From positions 124,001-188,000 of the forward strand of contig CASFGA010000006.1 of assembly GCA_949294185.1 (NCBI GenBank): a stretch of 64,000 bases of DNA, written 5' to 3'. A model generated the notes under the pieces. The model saw nothing but the letters and a program-made list of their open reading frames with translations, was not told where the DNA came from and ran no database searches. Position 1 is the stretch's first letter; every line of letters starts with the position of its first letter. Made by a program: the position numbers and the translations under genes. The stretch comes from an uncultured Bacteroides sp. GTDB lineage: Bacteria; Bacteroidota; Bacteroidia; Bacteroidales; Bacteroidaceae. Positions 1 through 11,800 of the stretch are shown piece by piece.

Positions 1-2
1 AC

Positions 3-275
3 AATGAGCGTCGGGTGGAACTGGCCTTTGAGGAGCACCGTTATTTCGACCTCCGCAGATGGAAACTGGCGATGGAAATCGAAAACCGGCCTATTTACGG
101 CGTGACTATCACCAAGGATACAGGGAATCCGGATGAGAATACAAACAAGGCTTACAAGGACGAACTGTTGCTGGAGCGTGTGTTCAAGCCGGAAATGTAC
201 CTGCTTCCGATTGCTACGGACGAGATCCGGAAAAATGACGGAAAGCTGTTGCAGACTCCGACATGGAGGGAATAG
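3..275 (+). CDS. SusD/RagB-family outer-membrane lipoprotein, C-terminal fragment
   Basis: The reading frame is open from the left edge and ends at a TAG at 273-275, so only about the last 90 residues are present. The segment ERRVELAFEEHRYFDLRRWK is the hallmark C-terminal SusD/RagB region, followed by a short tail with a conserved LLPIP-like stretch (YLLPIATDEI). SusD-like proteins sit on the cell surface over a SusC TonB-dependent transporter and bind glycan. Its partner SusC and its N-terminus should lie to the left of the window. The downstream glycosidases suggest the ligand is an arabinose-containing polysaccharide; that specificity is inferred from context only. Confidence 0.93.
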   Translation, partial: NERRVELAFEEHRYFDLRRWKLAMEIENRPIYGVTITKDTGNPDENTNKAYKDELLLERVFKPEMYLLPIATDEIRKNDGKLLQTPTWRE

Positions 276-356
276 ACCGTTTTCGGCGGCAAGTGGCGGA
301 CTGCTCCGCCGGTTTAGGAGATTTGTAGGTTAATGATACCGGTTTTTGATAGCGAT

Positions 357-400
357 GGCAGGCGTGAGGGGAGTGTGCTCTCCTCACGCTTTGCCTTTTA
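357..400 (+). terminator. Intrinsic terminator after the susD-like gene
   Basis: The arms GGCAGGCGTGAGGGGAG (357-373) and CTCTCCTCACGCTTTGCC (378-395) pair almost fully across a TGTG loop and are followed by a TTTT tract. It should end the susC/susD transcript and separate it from the enzyme genes. The rest of 276-637 shows no gene and no consensus promoter that I can recognise. Confidence 0.75.
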
Positions 401-637
401 AGGCTTTCGGTGGGGCGGGGAGTTTTTGCCTTGTATATGACTTTGCCGGATTTTGTCCGGCTTGAATCGGATTTTTCTTTAGGGGAAAAAGTTTTTTTCT
501 TCCTTTCAAATGCGGATTTGCTTATGGCATCCGGAGTTTGGATTGTTCTGAAGGATAAGATTAGTCCGGCCTTTTAGGGGAAAATGAGCTTCGGATGCGA
601 TTGAAATGGGATGAAGCGTGCTTGAAGCCATGTGGAT

Positions 638-698
638 AATGTTCTTTTAAAGGAGGATTTTTCTTTACGAAAGAATTGTCCTCCTTTAAAAGAACATT
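638..698 (+). repeat. Perfect 20-bp inverted repeat with nested 6-bp stem, upstream of the GH51 gene
   Basis: The arm at 638-657 is the exact reverse complement of the arm at 679-698. The 21-nt loop contains a further TTCTTT/AAAGAA stem (661-666, 670-675). The stem carries AAAGGAGGA on one side and TCCTCCTTT on the other, so a strong ribosome-binding-like sequence is locked in a duplex. No T tract follows, so it is not a textbook terminator. It lies 63 bp before the chosen GH51 start and may be a leader attenuator, an mRNA stabiliser or the remnant of a small mobile repeat. Confidence 0.8.
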
Positions 699-760
699 AT
701 ATGCTTTGGTTTCTCTGTTTCTTGCTACGTTTGTTCCGACGATTAAAATTTGTAATGCCT

Positions 761-2287
761 ATGAAAACATTTTTGACTTTGATGATGACAGCGTTGCCTC
801 TGGCTCTGACGGCGCAGACGGCATCGATAACAGTGAATACTGACCGGGTGATCGGCGAGATCGATCCGAATATCTATGGTGTTTTCATGGAGCCTATCGG
901 CCGTTCCACGGAATTGCCGGTGCGGAATACAGTATACGGGCCTCTGTATGACCCGTCATCTCCTTTGGCGAATGAGGACGGATTCAAGACCGACTATATT
1001 GATGCCATGCGTGAGCTGAAGATAGCGAACATGCGGTGGCCGGGCGGAAACTATGTGGCCGGATATAACTGGCAGGATGGCATCGGCCCGAAGGAAGATC
1101 GTCCGGTGAGAAAGGATTTGGCTTGGGGAGGCTATGACCCGAATCAGGTCGGAACGGACGAATGGGTGAAGCTCAACAGGGCCATCGGCAGTGAAAACGT
1201 GGTCTGCATCAATCTTGGTCTGGGCGATATAAGCAATGCGCGCTACTGGATAGAATATACAAATATAGAGAGTGGCACTTATTTTTCTGATTTGCGTGCC
1301 AAATACGGGAATCCGGAACCTTATAACGTGAAGTATTGGTGCTTGGGAAATGAGGTGGACGGCTCTCCGTGGATTATGGGGCACAAGAGTGCGGAAGATT
1401 ATTGTAAGATTGGCCTGGAGGCGGCCAAGGCGCTGAAGGCCGTTGACAGTTCAATCAAGCTGGTGGCCAACGGCTCATCTTATTATGAAGAGACGGGGAA
1501 ATGGTTGGACTGGAATCGTAAGGTGATAACCGCCTTTACCGGAGTGGCCGATTATCTTTCCGTACACCGTTATTGGCGGGATGCCATCGAAGAAGACATG
1601 CGTGATGATTATTATACATTCATGGGCGTAGGTGCGATGGACTTTGAGGAAAAGATCAAGACACCGAAGGCTCAGGTGGAGATTGTCAGGGCATTGTATC
1701 CGGACAAAAAGCCTTTGTCGCTTTCGGTGGATGAATGGGGAGCCTTCGGAAGTGACATTCAGGCAGTGTTGGCCGATGCGATGTGTCTGAACTCCTTTAT
1801 CCGTCATGCGGATTTTGTGAAGATGGCCAATTTCACCATGATGACAGCCCTGCTGAATACGGATGCCGAAAAAGGCACGTATAAGTCTCCTTTGTTTTAT
1901 GCATTTAAGTTGTTTACGAATAACTGTAGGGGAAAGTCTGTAGATGTGCATGTGCAGTGTGAAACATTTGATGCCGGACGCTTTAAGGATATACCTTATC
2001 TGGATGTGACCAGTGTATGCTCGGAAGACGGAAAGACTGTTTATATAAATGTGATAAACCGTCATCGGGATCAGGCTATATCAACGGTGATTGACAACGT
2101 GGGTGGAGCGGAATTTTCAGGCAGCGCAAAAGTCTGCGTGATAGAAAAAGCTTTGGGAGAAGCCTTCAGTTATGACAAACGGCAGGAATATCTGCCGGAA
2201 GAGTCGGAGATTCGTGTGAAAGATGGCAGACTGACCTGTTCTTTTCCGGCTCATTCGCTGACTCAGATAGCCGTCAGTGTAAAGTGA
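761..2287 (+). CDS. GH51 alpha-L-arabinofuranosidase, exported
   Basis: Retaining arabinofuranosidase that removes terminal arabinose from arabinoxylan or arabinan. The chosen ATG gives a 508-residue protein with a clear signal peptide (MKTFLTLMMTALPLALTAQ). The frame is open further upstream to 632, but that extension is basic, lacks a signal-peptide layout and runs through the 638-698 hairpin; an ATG at 755 is an alternative. The clan GH-A barrel is complete: CLGNE places the likely acid/base at Glu198 and VDEWG the likely nucleophile at Glu325. A C-terminal beta-sandwich typical of GH51 follows. It is the first enzyme gene after the SusD terminator, so it probably has its own promoter, which I could not identify. 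Confidence 0.92.
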   Translation: MKTFLTLMMTALPLALTAQTASITVNTDRVIGEIDPNIYGVFMEPIGRSTELPVRNTVYGPLYDPSSPLANEDGFKTDYIDAMRELKIANMRWPGGNYVAGYNWQDGIGPKEDRPVRKDLAWGGYDPNQVGTDEWVKLNRAIGSENVVCINLGLGDISNARYWIEYTNIESGTYFSDLRAKYGNPEPYNVKYWCLGNEVDGSPWIMGHKSAEDYCKIGLEAAKALKAVDSSIKLVANGSSYYEETGKWLDWNRKVITAFTGVADYLSVHRYWRDAIEEDMRDDYYTFMGVGAMDFEEKIKTPKAQVEIVRALYPDKKPLSLSVDEWGAFGSDIQAVLADAMCLNSFIRHADFVKMANFTMMTALLNTDAEKGTYKSPLFYAFKLFTNNCRGKSVDVHVQCETFDAGRFKDIPYLDVTSVCSEDGKTVYINVINRHRDQAISTVIDNVGGAEFSGSAKVCVIEKALGEAFSYDKRQEYLPEESEIRVKDGRLTCSFPAHSLTQIAVSVK

Positions 2288-2864
2288 AATACTGAAGAAG
2301 GAAATCGTGAGAAATTATAGGCTTAATGTTTGGTTTTTTCGTGGGACTTCCTGGAGGGGCGTTCTGCCTCTCCGGTTGTCAACCGAAGAGAGAGAAGAAG
2401 TGCATCCGTTGGTTGTAAAGTATGCAGAAAGATGATTCACTTGGAAAGGGATACTTCTGGTGGGGTCAGAATCAGTAAAGCCAATAGGACTGGGAGTAGA
2501 GATTTTGTCAATACAGGTGTTGCAATCTTTGTTCTGTCGTATTTGTCCTGATTTGGCAAATCCTGCGTATATTTACCGCAGCTTGAGTTGCTTGTGTGGT
2601 TGCCGTCCGTCCTATAATCTGTCTTTTGTGCCAGATGCAGGGACGTAGCCTGAAACGGATTGCGTATGGAACAGTCGGGCTGATTTTAGTTTCATCTCGG
2701 GAGGAGTTGTGCCGGAAGTGCATGTCTGGCAGCCGGACTTTTCGGAAAAACGGGATGGCTGTCCTTTCCTTGGAAGTGAAAGTAGATATGTGATAGATTT
2801 GGCCATTGATTATGTGGATTTGGTAAATGCAGTGAATAATATGTTAAAGTAAAAAATAAGGTAT
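2288..2864 (+). other. 577-bp intergenic stretch with a possible decayed coding relic
   Basis: No convincing gene is present. Between 2460 and 2852 one frame reads through as protein-like sequence, interrupted by a single TAG at 2646-2648. The downstream part, from about 2649 to TAA at 2850-2852, has 67 sense codons and includes SGGVVPEVHVWQPDF and VIDLAIDYVDLVNAVNNMLK, which look like protein rather than random translation. I do not recognise a family. It could be a decayed gene or chance. The stretch also holds no clear consensus promoter for the following GH43 gene. Confidence 0.3.
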
Positions 2865-3875
2865 ATGAAGAAGTTAGTAATGATTGTTGGTACAGTATTG
2901 TTGCTTGCCAATTGTGCCTCACAGCAAAAAGAGAGTCTTTCTACTTTTCAGAACACAGGTAATCCGTTGATAACAGACAAGTTTACGGCCGATCCTGCGC
3001 CGATGGTTCATGATGGTACGCTCTATCTCTATGTTGGCCATGATGAATATTATGAAGGTCAGGATTCTGCTTCAGGAGGAAAAGAGTTTAACATTACGGA
3101 ATGGCTGTGTTATTCAACGAAAGATATGCAGACCTGGACGGATCACGGCTCTGTACTGAAACCGACTGACTTTACTTGGGCTGTTGGGGAAGCATGGGCT
3201 TCTCAGGTTATAGAGAAAGACGGTAAGTTTTATTATTATACGACAGTCCAAGCGGGCGAACCTTATGTCGGGAAAGCCGTGGGTGTAGCGGTGGGAGATT
3301 CGCCGGTCGGGCCGTTTAAAGATGCCATCGGAAAGCCATTGGTGTGTGATACCATGACTTCGAACGGGCCTCGTGGATGGTGGAATGATATAGACCCGAC
3401 GGCTTTAATTGATGATGAAGGTCAGGCATGGTTATGCTGGGGGAATGGTACATGCTTCTTGGCCAAGTTGAAGCCGAACATGATTGAATTGGATGGTGAG
3501 ATTCAGGTCATAGATTTGCCGAAATATGTTGAGGGGCCGTGGCTGCACAAGCGCGGTGACTTGTATTATCTGACTTATGCCTCTATGGGCAAAGGCAGAG
3601 AGACGATTTCTTATGCTACCGCTCCCTCTGTAGCCGGGCCGTGGACGCCGCAAGGAGAATTGACAGGTATGGCTGAAAACAGTTTTACAATTCACCCGGG
3701 GATTATTGAATTTAAAGGCAAATGGTATTTGTTCTATCATAACGCAGTGCTTACATTGGACGGACATCGTGGAGCTATAGGAAGAAGAAGTGTTTGTGTG
3801 GACGAACTTTTCTATAATCCTGACGGAACGATGAAGTATGTGGAGCAAACCAAGAAAGGTGCAAGTGAAAATTAA
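2865..3875 (+). CDS. GH43 family glycosidase, lipoprotein
   Basis: Five-bladed-propeller inverting glycosidase, 336 residues, probably acting on arabino- or xylo-oligosaccharides. The N-terminus MKKLVMIVGTVLLLANCAS is a lipoprotein signal with Cys17 as the likely lipidated residue. The three GH43 acidic residues are visible: base Asp43 in TADPAP, pKa modulator Asp177 in NDIDPTAL and acid Glu223 in VEGPW. There is no extra carbohydrate-binding domain. It is followed after 5 bp by a second GH43-like lipoprotein, so the two are almost certainly co-transcribed and may divide labour on different linkages. The exact linkage cannot be read from the sequence. Confidence 0.9.
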   Translation: MKKLVMIVGTVLLLANCASQQKESLSTFQNTGNPLITDKFTADPAPMVHDGTLYLYVGHDEYYEGQDSASGGKEFNITEWLCYSTKDMQTWTDHGSVLKPTDFTWAVGEAWASQVIEKDGKFYYYTTVQAGEPYVGKAVGVAVGDSPVGPFKDAIGKPLVCDTMTSNGPRGWWNDIDPTALIDDEGQAWLCWGNGTCFLAKLKPNMIELDGEIQVIDLPKYVEGPWLHKRGDLYYLTYASMGKGRETISYATAPSVAGPWTPQGELTGMAENSFTIHPGIIEFKGKWYLFYHNAVLTLDGHRGAIGRRSVCVDELFYNPDGTMKYVEQTKKGASEN

Positions 3876-3880
3876 AAGAA

Positions 3881-4948
3881 ATGAAGGGTTGGGCTTACAT
3901 AATGATTGTTTGTCTCTTTCTTTGTGCGGCGTGTAGCCAAACAAAGAAAGAGACTTCAATGCAGTCTTATGTATATATCCCTTATGAAGGAGATTCGAGA
4001 ATACGTACATTGCCGTTTGATTCTTTGGTTGCCAGTGATCCGTTTATCTTGGCTGACAAGACGGAACGGTTGTATTATCTGGTATCTTCTGGTGGTGCTA
4101 TGTGGAAGAGCAGAAACCTGGAGCAGTGGACGGGACCGTATGCTTATCTCAAAGTGGATACAACATCATGGATAGGAAGGCATCCGTGGATATGGGCGCC
4201 GCAATTACATCAATATAACGGGAAATATTATTGTTTCGTAACCTTTACAAACCCGGATGTCATTGTTGATACCGTGCCTGATCGTTATAAAGTTCAGCGG
4301 CGGGCTGTCCAGATTCTGGCTTCAGAACGAGCTGAAGGCCCTTATATACCTTTGGATGGCCAGAGTTATTTCCCCACGGAGTGGTCTACACTGGACGGAA
4401 CATTTTGGATGGAAGACGGAATTCCTTATATGGTTTTTGGACATGGATGGATGCAAACGGTTGACGGGAAAATCTGTTGTCTTCAGCTTTCGCCTGATTT
4501 GTCAAGGTCTGTCAGTGAGACACGACTTCTTTTCCGGGCATCCGAAGCTCCGTGGTCGGCAGATATGGCGGATATAGGAGAGCTTACTTTTGGCATGATG
4601 TTGGATGGCCATGCGGCCGACGGGCCTTTCTTGTTCCGTACAAAGACCGGACGATTGGGAATGCTTTGGTCGGGATGGGGAAAGAAGCGTTGTGCTCAAG
4701 GAGTGGCTTATTCTGCTTCGGGAAAGTTGGAGGGGCCTTGGATTCAGTCTGAGCATCCGTTGGTTGCAGACGATTCAGGACACGCGATGCTGTTTCGCAC
4801 TTTCGAGGGTAAGCCGTTGATGCTGCTGCATCATCAGAGCCTGGACGAGGAAAATCCGGGTCCGCGCCGTCCGCTTTTGCTTGAAGTAGATATTTCAGGA
4901 GATGAATTGAAGATTTTGCGAAGATATGTTCCGGCTGATGCCCGGTAA
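3881..4948 (+). CDS. GH43-like glycosidase, lipoprotein, with Asp at the usual acid position
   Basis: The 355-residue protein starts with a lipoprotein signal (FLCAACSQ, lipidated Cys18). Asp53 in ASDPF and Asp172 in STLDGTF match the GH43 base and modulator. The third acid lies in HAADGPFLF, so Asp247 stands where most GH43 enzymes have Glu in an EGP motif. The following TKTGRLGMLWSGW is typical of a GH43 branch that I remember as sharing this DGPF motif, so it may be a natural subfamily variant rather than a mutation. It sits 5 bp after another GH43 gene and 27 bp before the esterase pair. Substrate is inferred to be part of the same arabinose-rich glycan. Confidence 0.85.
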   Translation: MKGWAYIMIVCLFLCAACSQTKKETSMQSYVYIPYEGDSRIRTLPFDSLVASDPFILADKTERLYYLVSSGGAMWKSRNLEQWTGPYAYLKVDTTSWIGRHPWIWAPQLHQYNGKYYCFVTFTNPDVIVDTVPDRYKVQRRAVQILASERAEGPYIPLDGQSYFPTEWSTLDGTFWMEDGIPYMVFGHGWMQTVDGKICCLQLSPDLSRSVSETRLLFRASEAPWSADMADIGELTFGMMLDGHAADGPFLFRTKTGRLGMLWSGWGKKRCAQGVAYSASGKLEGPWIQSEHPLVADDSGHAMLFRTFEGKPLMLLHHQSLDEENPGPRRPLLLEVDISGDELKILRRYVPADAR

Positions 4949-4951
4949 TAA

Positions 4952-7245
<2,294 letters not shown>

Positions 7246-7247
7246 AA

Positions 7248-7298
7248 AACATGAATGCCGTGCGGGCTGTGCAGCCTGCACGGCATTCATGTTTTTTT
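7248..7298 (+). terminator. Strong intrinsic terminator after the esterase pair
   Basis: Perfect 16-bp arms AACATGAATGCCGTGC (7248-7263) and GCACGGCATTCATGTT (7278-7293), with extra pairing inside the loop, end in a run of seven T. It separates the GH51-GH43-GH43-CE1-CE1 unit from the next GH43 gene. Confidence 0.93.
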
Positions 7299-7442
7299 AT
7301 ATCGGTACCAGACCCCGTTTTTTATATGGGAAGAAAAGTTTTTTCCCCGGTGGAAAACACTTTTTATAGGCAGTGGCGGATTTTTGTTTGGGACACCGCT
7401 TGTTTGTCGGGGAGAAAAGGAGATTTTCTCCTGCATTTGTCT

Positions 7443-7450
7443 TATCTTTG
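7443..7450 (+). promoter_or_regulatory. Bacteroidota -7 box TATCTTTG upstream of the GH43-CBM gene
   Basis: TATCTTTG matches TAnnTTTG and places a start site near 7457, 23 bp before the gene. No TTTG element occurs at the normal 19-21-bp distance. Instead a GGAGAAAA/TTTTCTCC inverted repeat lies just upstream (about 7412-7431), a possible activator site. The absence of the -33 box fits a promoter that depends on the locus regulator. Confidence 0.5.
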
Positions 7451-7479
7451 TTCGTAATACTTGAAATTTAATTTAGCGC

Positions 7480-8799
7480 ATGAAAAACAATAAGTTCTTT
7501 TTAATATTGCTCGGCTTGTTGCTCGGTACGGGTATCCAGGCACAGAATCCGATTATCAGCGGACAGTTTACGGCCGACCCTACGGCCAGAGTATTCGAAG
7601 GGAAGCTGTATCTTTACCCTTCACACGATATTCCGAGTCCGATAGAGCGGCTGAAGGAGTGGTTTTGTATGGCCGACTATCATGTTTTCTCCTCCGAAAA
7701 TCTGGTTGACTGGAAAGATCATGGCGTAATCCTTTCTCAGGAAGATGTTCCCTGGGGAGATCCGGAATCTTATTCCATGTGGGCCCCCGACTGTGTATAT
7801 AAGAACGGGAAATATTATTTCTATTTCCCGGCAAGTCCGAAGGGTGGCAAAGGCTTTAATATAGGAGTCGCAACGGCGGACAAGCCATACGGCCCGTTTG
7901 CGCCTTTGGCAGAACCGATAAAAGGCGTGTTCGGCATCGACCCTTGCGTATTGCTTGACAAAGACGGGCAGGCATATCTGTACTGGTCTGGCCGCGGACT
8001 TAATGTGGCCAAGCTGAAGGATAATCTGGTAGAGCTTGACTCGGAGCCGGTTTCGATAGTCGGTCTGCCGGAAGGGTTCAAGGAGGGGCCTTTCGCCTTT
8101 GAACGTAACGGCAAATATTATTTGACTTTTCCGTGGGTGCAGGACAAGACAGAGACTTTGGCCTATGCCATGGGCGACAGTCCGATGGGGCCTTTCGAGT
8201 TTAAAGGCCTGATAATGGAGCAGTCTCCTACGGGATGCTGGACCAATCACCATTCTTTGGTGGAATACAAGGGGCAATGGTATCTGTTCTACCATCATAA
8301 TGATTATAGTCCCGAGTTCGATAAGAACCGTTCGGCACGAATCGACTCGTTGTCCTTTAATCCGGATGGAACTATCAGGCAGGTTATTCCGACTTTGCGC
8401 GGTGTGGGCGTGACGGATGCCCGGAAGGAAATCCAGATAGACCGTTACAGCAGCATCAGCAAGACGGGAGCTTCGATTGATTTCCTGAATCAGGCCGATA
8501 AGTTCGAAGGGTGGAAGCTTGTGCTTGGCGGCACTGATGCATGGGCTGCATACAATACGGTGGATTTTGGAAACGGGAAATTACAGCGGATGACCGCCCG
8601 TGTCTTGTCGGATGGCGGAGGAACACTGCAGGTCACTGCCGGCGGAAAACTGCTGGCCGAAGTCAAGGTGCCGGCATCAACCGTGCAATGGGAGACGCTG
8701 ACAGTTCCGGTAAAGGCATCTCAGTCGGGCATCTGTAATTTGCGGATTGAGCTTGTCGGCGGTAGCGGCGTGCAGGTGGACTGGATTCGCTTTGAATAA
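7480..8799 (+). CDS. GH43 glycosidase with C-terminal CBM6-like domain
   Basis: Exported 439-residue enzyme with signal peptide MKNNKFFLILLGLLLGTGIQAQ. The propeller, residues 25-310, has Asp33 in TADPTAR, Asp154 in GIDPCVL and Glu202 in KEGPFAF, the complete GH43 catalytic set. The segment GCWTNHHSLVEYKGQWYLFYHH is typical of the beta-xylosidase/arabinofuranosidase branch. Residues 325-439 form a beta-sandwich ending VQVDWIRFE, as in CBM6-type carbohydrate-binding modules. It has its own -7 box and is followed after 30 bp by the hybrid regulator without an obvious terminator, so the two may be co-transcribed. No lipobox is visible, so it is probably periplasmic. Confidence 0.9.
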   Translation: MKNNKFFLILLGLLLGTGIQAQNPIISGQFTADPTARVFEGKLYLYPSHDIPSPIERLKEWFCMADYHVFSSENLVDWKDHGVILSQEDVPWGDPESYSMWAPDCVYKNGKYYFYFPASPKGGKGFNIGVATADKPYGPFAPLAEPIKGVFGIDPCVLLDKDGQAYLYWSGRGLNVAKLKDNLVELDSEPVSIVGLPEGFKEGPFAFERNGKYYLTFPWVQDKTETLAYAMGDSPMGPFEFKGLIMEQSPTGCWTNHHSLVEYKGQWYLFYHHNDYSPEFDKNRSARIDSLSFNPDGTIRQVIPTLRGVGVTDARKEIQIDRYSSISKTGASIDFLNQADKFEGWKLVLGGTDAWAAYNTVDFGNGKLQRMTARVLSDGGGTLQVTAGGKLLAEVKVPASTVQWETLTVPVKASQSGICNLRIELVGGSGVQVDWIRFE

Positions 8800-8829
8800 T
8801 CGGATACTTTAAAACGGTTTGTGGACAAG

Positions 8830-11800
8830 ATGCAGTTTCGTAACATTCTGATAGTTGTTTTAGGGTTGTTTTGTGAATTTGCTTTGGGCGTCTTGCATGC
8901 CCAAAGCAATTCCGTTTCCTATAACTATCATTATATAACCATGCGTGGAGGGCTTTGCGACAATACAATACGTGCAATTCACAAAGACCGGAACGGCTTT
9001 ATGTGGATAGGAACATCCAACGGGCTCGACCGTTACGACGGTTATGACTTCAAGCATTATTCCGTATCCCTTAGGTTTCCCGACCGTTTTATCGAGAGCA
9101 GTTACATCAATGACTTGGCCGAAGACACTTCCGGACATTTGTGGGTGGCGACCGAGTCGGGCATAATGCTCATTGACTTGGCTGATGAACATATAGAATC
9201 ATATAAAGATTATTCGGGAAAGTATAAGGAAGTGCTTCATACGCCGGTTCAGACTATTCTGATCGACAGCTTCGACAATCTTTGGATAGGCAAGAACGAC
9301 TGTGTTGCCTATGTCAGGCTGAATGAAGAGCGGGAGATAGAAGACATACAGATATTGAAATCGGATGTGGATATCCGTATGTTTGTCTGTCACGGCAGTG
9401 ATGTATGGGCAGGGGGATACGGCTGTCTTTTCCGTTTTGTCCATTCAGGGCGGCAGCATTATTCGTTGATGCCTCTGCCTTCCGGTTTCGACACTTCAGA
9501 CTTGATATTCACAAGTGCCCATTCCTGCGGTGATTATTTGTGGCTGGGCAGTCAGAACGGTCTGTTTTGCTGCGACACGCGCAATGTCTCTTTTACACGC
9601 TATCGCCATATTCCGGGAGATGCGGAAAGTTTGTCTTCCGATTTTGTGACGGACATTACGCGCAACGCATCGGGGGATTTGGTCATCGGAACGCGCAACG
9701 GCGTGAATGTGTTCCGGCAGGGCAGGCATTTTACGGCTTATACCAAAGGAAACACTTCGCAGTCCTTGAATGATAATCTGATAACGCGGGTATTTGTCGA
9801 TGATTCCAATAATATCTGGGCAGGCTCGGAATTCGGTGGGGTGAACATTATGTCGCCGGTCCGGATATCTTTCTCTTATTCCTTGCGCGGATATGATAAG
9901 GGCACACTCAATATAATCAGTACGGTAATAGAGGATGATGAAGGCAACATATTGGCCGGAATGGTGGACGGCGGTCTGGCTATCCGGCGCAAAGGGAGCG
10001 GTGAGTTCCGGTTTTACCGCCACAATCCCGAGGACATCCGTTCGTTGGCTCATGACAATATTTCCCGTATTGTGCAGGACTTCGATGGCGATTATTGGAT
10101 TGCTACCATCGGCGGAGGCTTGGACAAATTGTGTAAGGAGCATTTGGACGCTCCGGTTTTCGAGCATCATGACACCTCCAACTCGCCTCTTCCCTCGAAT
10201 GATATCTATGACATCGCTCTGGATAGCCTGCGCAATTCTTTATGGATCTGTAGCAATAACTATATTCATACCTTGGCTTTTTCTTCCGGTGCCATTAACC
10301 AATTGCGTTATTATACGCATACGGGAGAGGAAATGCATAATATGAACACCATTTTTGTCGATTCCCGTTCGCGCTTGTGGATAGGGGGAAACGGGGTCGG
10401 GGTTATAGATCTGGAAAATTCTCAAGGCGGATACGAATGTTTTTATTACCGCTATAAGCTGGACAGTCCGGCAAGCAAGATCAGCGAGAAGATAACATGC
10501 ATTTTTGAAACAAGGGACGGCAATGTTTATTTGGGCAGTCTGGGTAACGGTATGTATCTGTTGGAAGGGGAGGAGCGTCTTGACAAGTGCGTCTTTAGGA
10601 ACTATGGCGTGCGTTGCGGACTGTCTGATACGAGCATTTCGAATATATTGGACGATGATAGTGGAAACTTGTGGATTTGTACATTGAAAGGAGTCTATTT
10701 CTTCGACATCACTACACAGCGTGCCTTCAAGTTCGACCAAGAAGACGGTTTGCTGGTTCCTCAATTTTATCGGAGGGCGGGATGGAAGTCAGCCGGTCAT
10801 ACCCTTCTTTTGGGAACAACGGACGGACTGGTGGCTTTCAAGCCGCTGATGAATTTTCCCAAGCCCGGACAGCGTGAGGTGGTGCTGACCGATGTGTCTT
10901 TTGGCGGACAGCCGCTGACTGCTTTCCGCTATCCTGAAAATCTTTCTGCCAGTATCGTGACGGCTGATGAACTTCATCTTTATCCGCCTCAGAACTCTTT
11001 TGAGGTGACATATAGCTGTCTGGAATTTCTGGAGCCCGAGAAGGTATTTTATTCTTACCAGATATTGGAGCTGGATAAAGACAGGAATGTGGGGCTGATG
11101 AACCGGAATGCGAAATATACGAATCTTGCTCCCGGAACGTATACCTTGGAAATACGGTGTACGAACCATGACAATACTTGGTCTTCGGAACGGAAAAAGC
11201 TGAAGATTGTAGTGCATCCCCCTTTTTATCGCACCGGATGGTTTTACGCTTTGATGGCACTGGCCGGAGTCTTGATTCTGGTCGGACTGCTTTATTGGTA
11301 TAATGCCCGGCAGAGATATATACAGCGCTTGCTGAAGCGGAAGATAGACGAACGGACAAAGGAACTGCATGATACGATTACCGAGCTGACTACTTCTCAG
11401 GAAACGATTATTCATCAAAATGAGCAGCTCCATAGCCGGAGTATGGAAATCAGCAGGCAGAAAGACGAAATACTCTTTATGTCCAAGCAGATGGAAGAGA
11501 TAAACCGTGAGAAACTGTCTTATTTTACCAACATGGCACACGAGTTCAAGACTCCGCTGACATTGATACAAGGGCCTGCCCAACAGTTGGAAAAGCAGTT
11601 GGCAGGTAAGGAACAGAAGGAAAGCTTGCAGACAATCATCCGGAATGCACAGTATCTGCTGTCGTTGGTCAACCAACTGATAGATTTACGGAAAATTGAT
11701 ACGAAGAACTTTACCCTGAATTATTCGGACTTTGACTTTCGGCATTTTCTGGATGTGGTGACCGCCGACTTCTCCGGACTGATGAAAGAGCGTAACATAA

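Noticed and set aside
638-698. Invertible promoter of the Bacteroides phase-variation type
   Set aside because: Only 21 bp separate the arms and no promoter box lies between them; no invertase gene is adjacent.
632-760. Upstream extension of the GH51 gene from 632
   Set aside because: The extra N-terminus would precede a good signal peptide and be encoded by the 638-698 palindrome.
7250-7470. Short open frames at 7251-7464
   Set aside because: They read through a perfect terminator hairpin and have no family resemblance.
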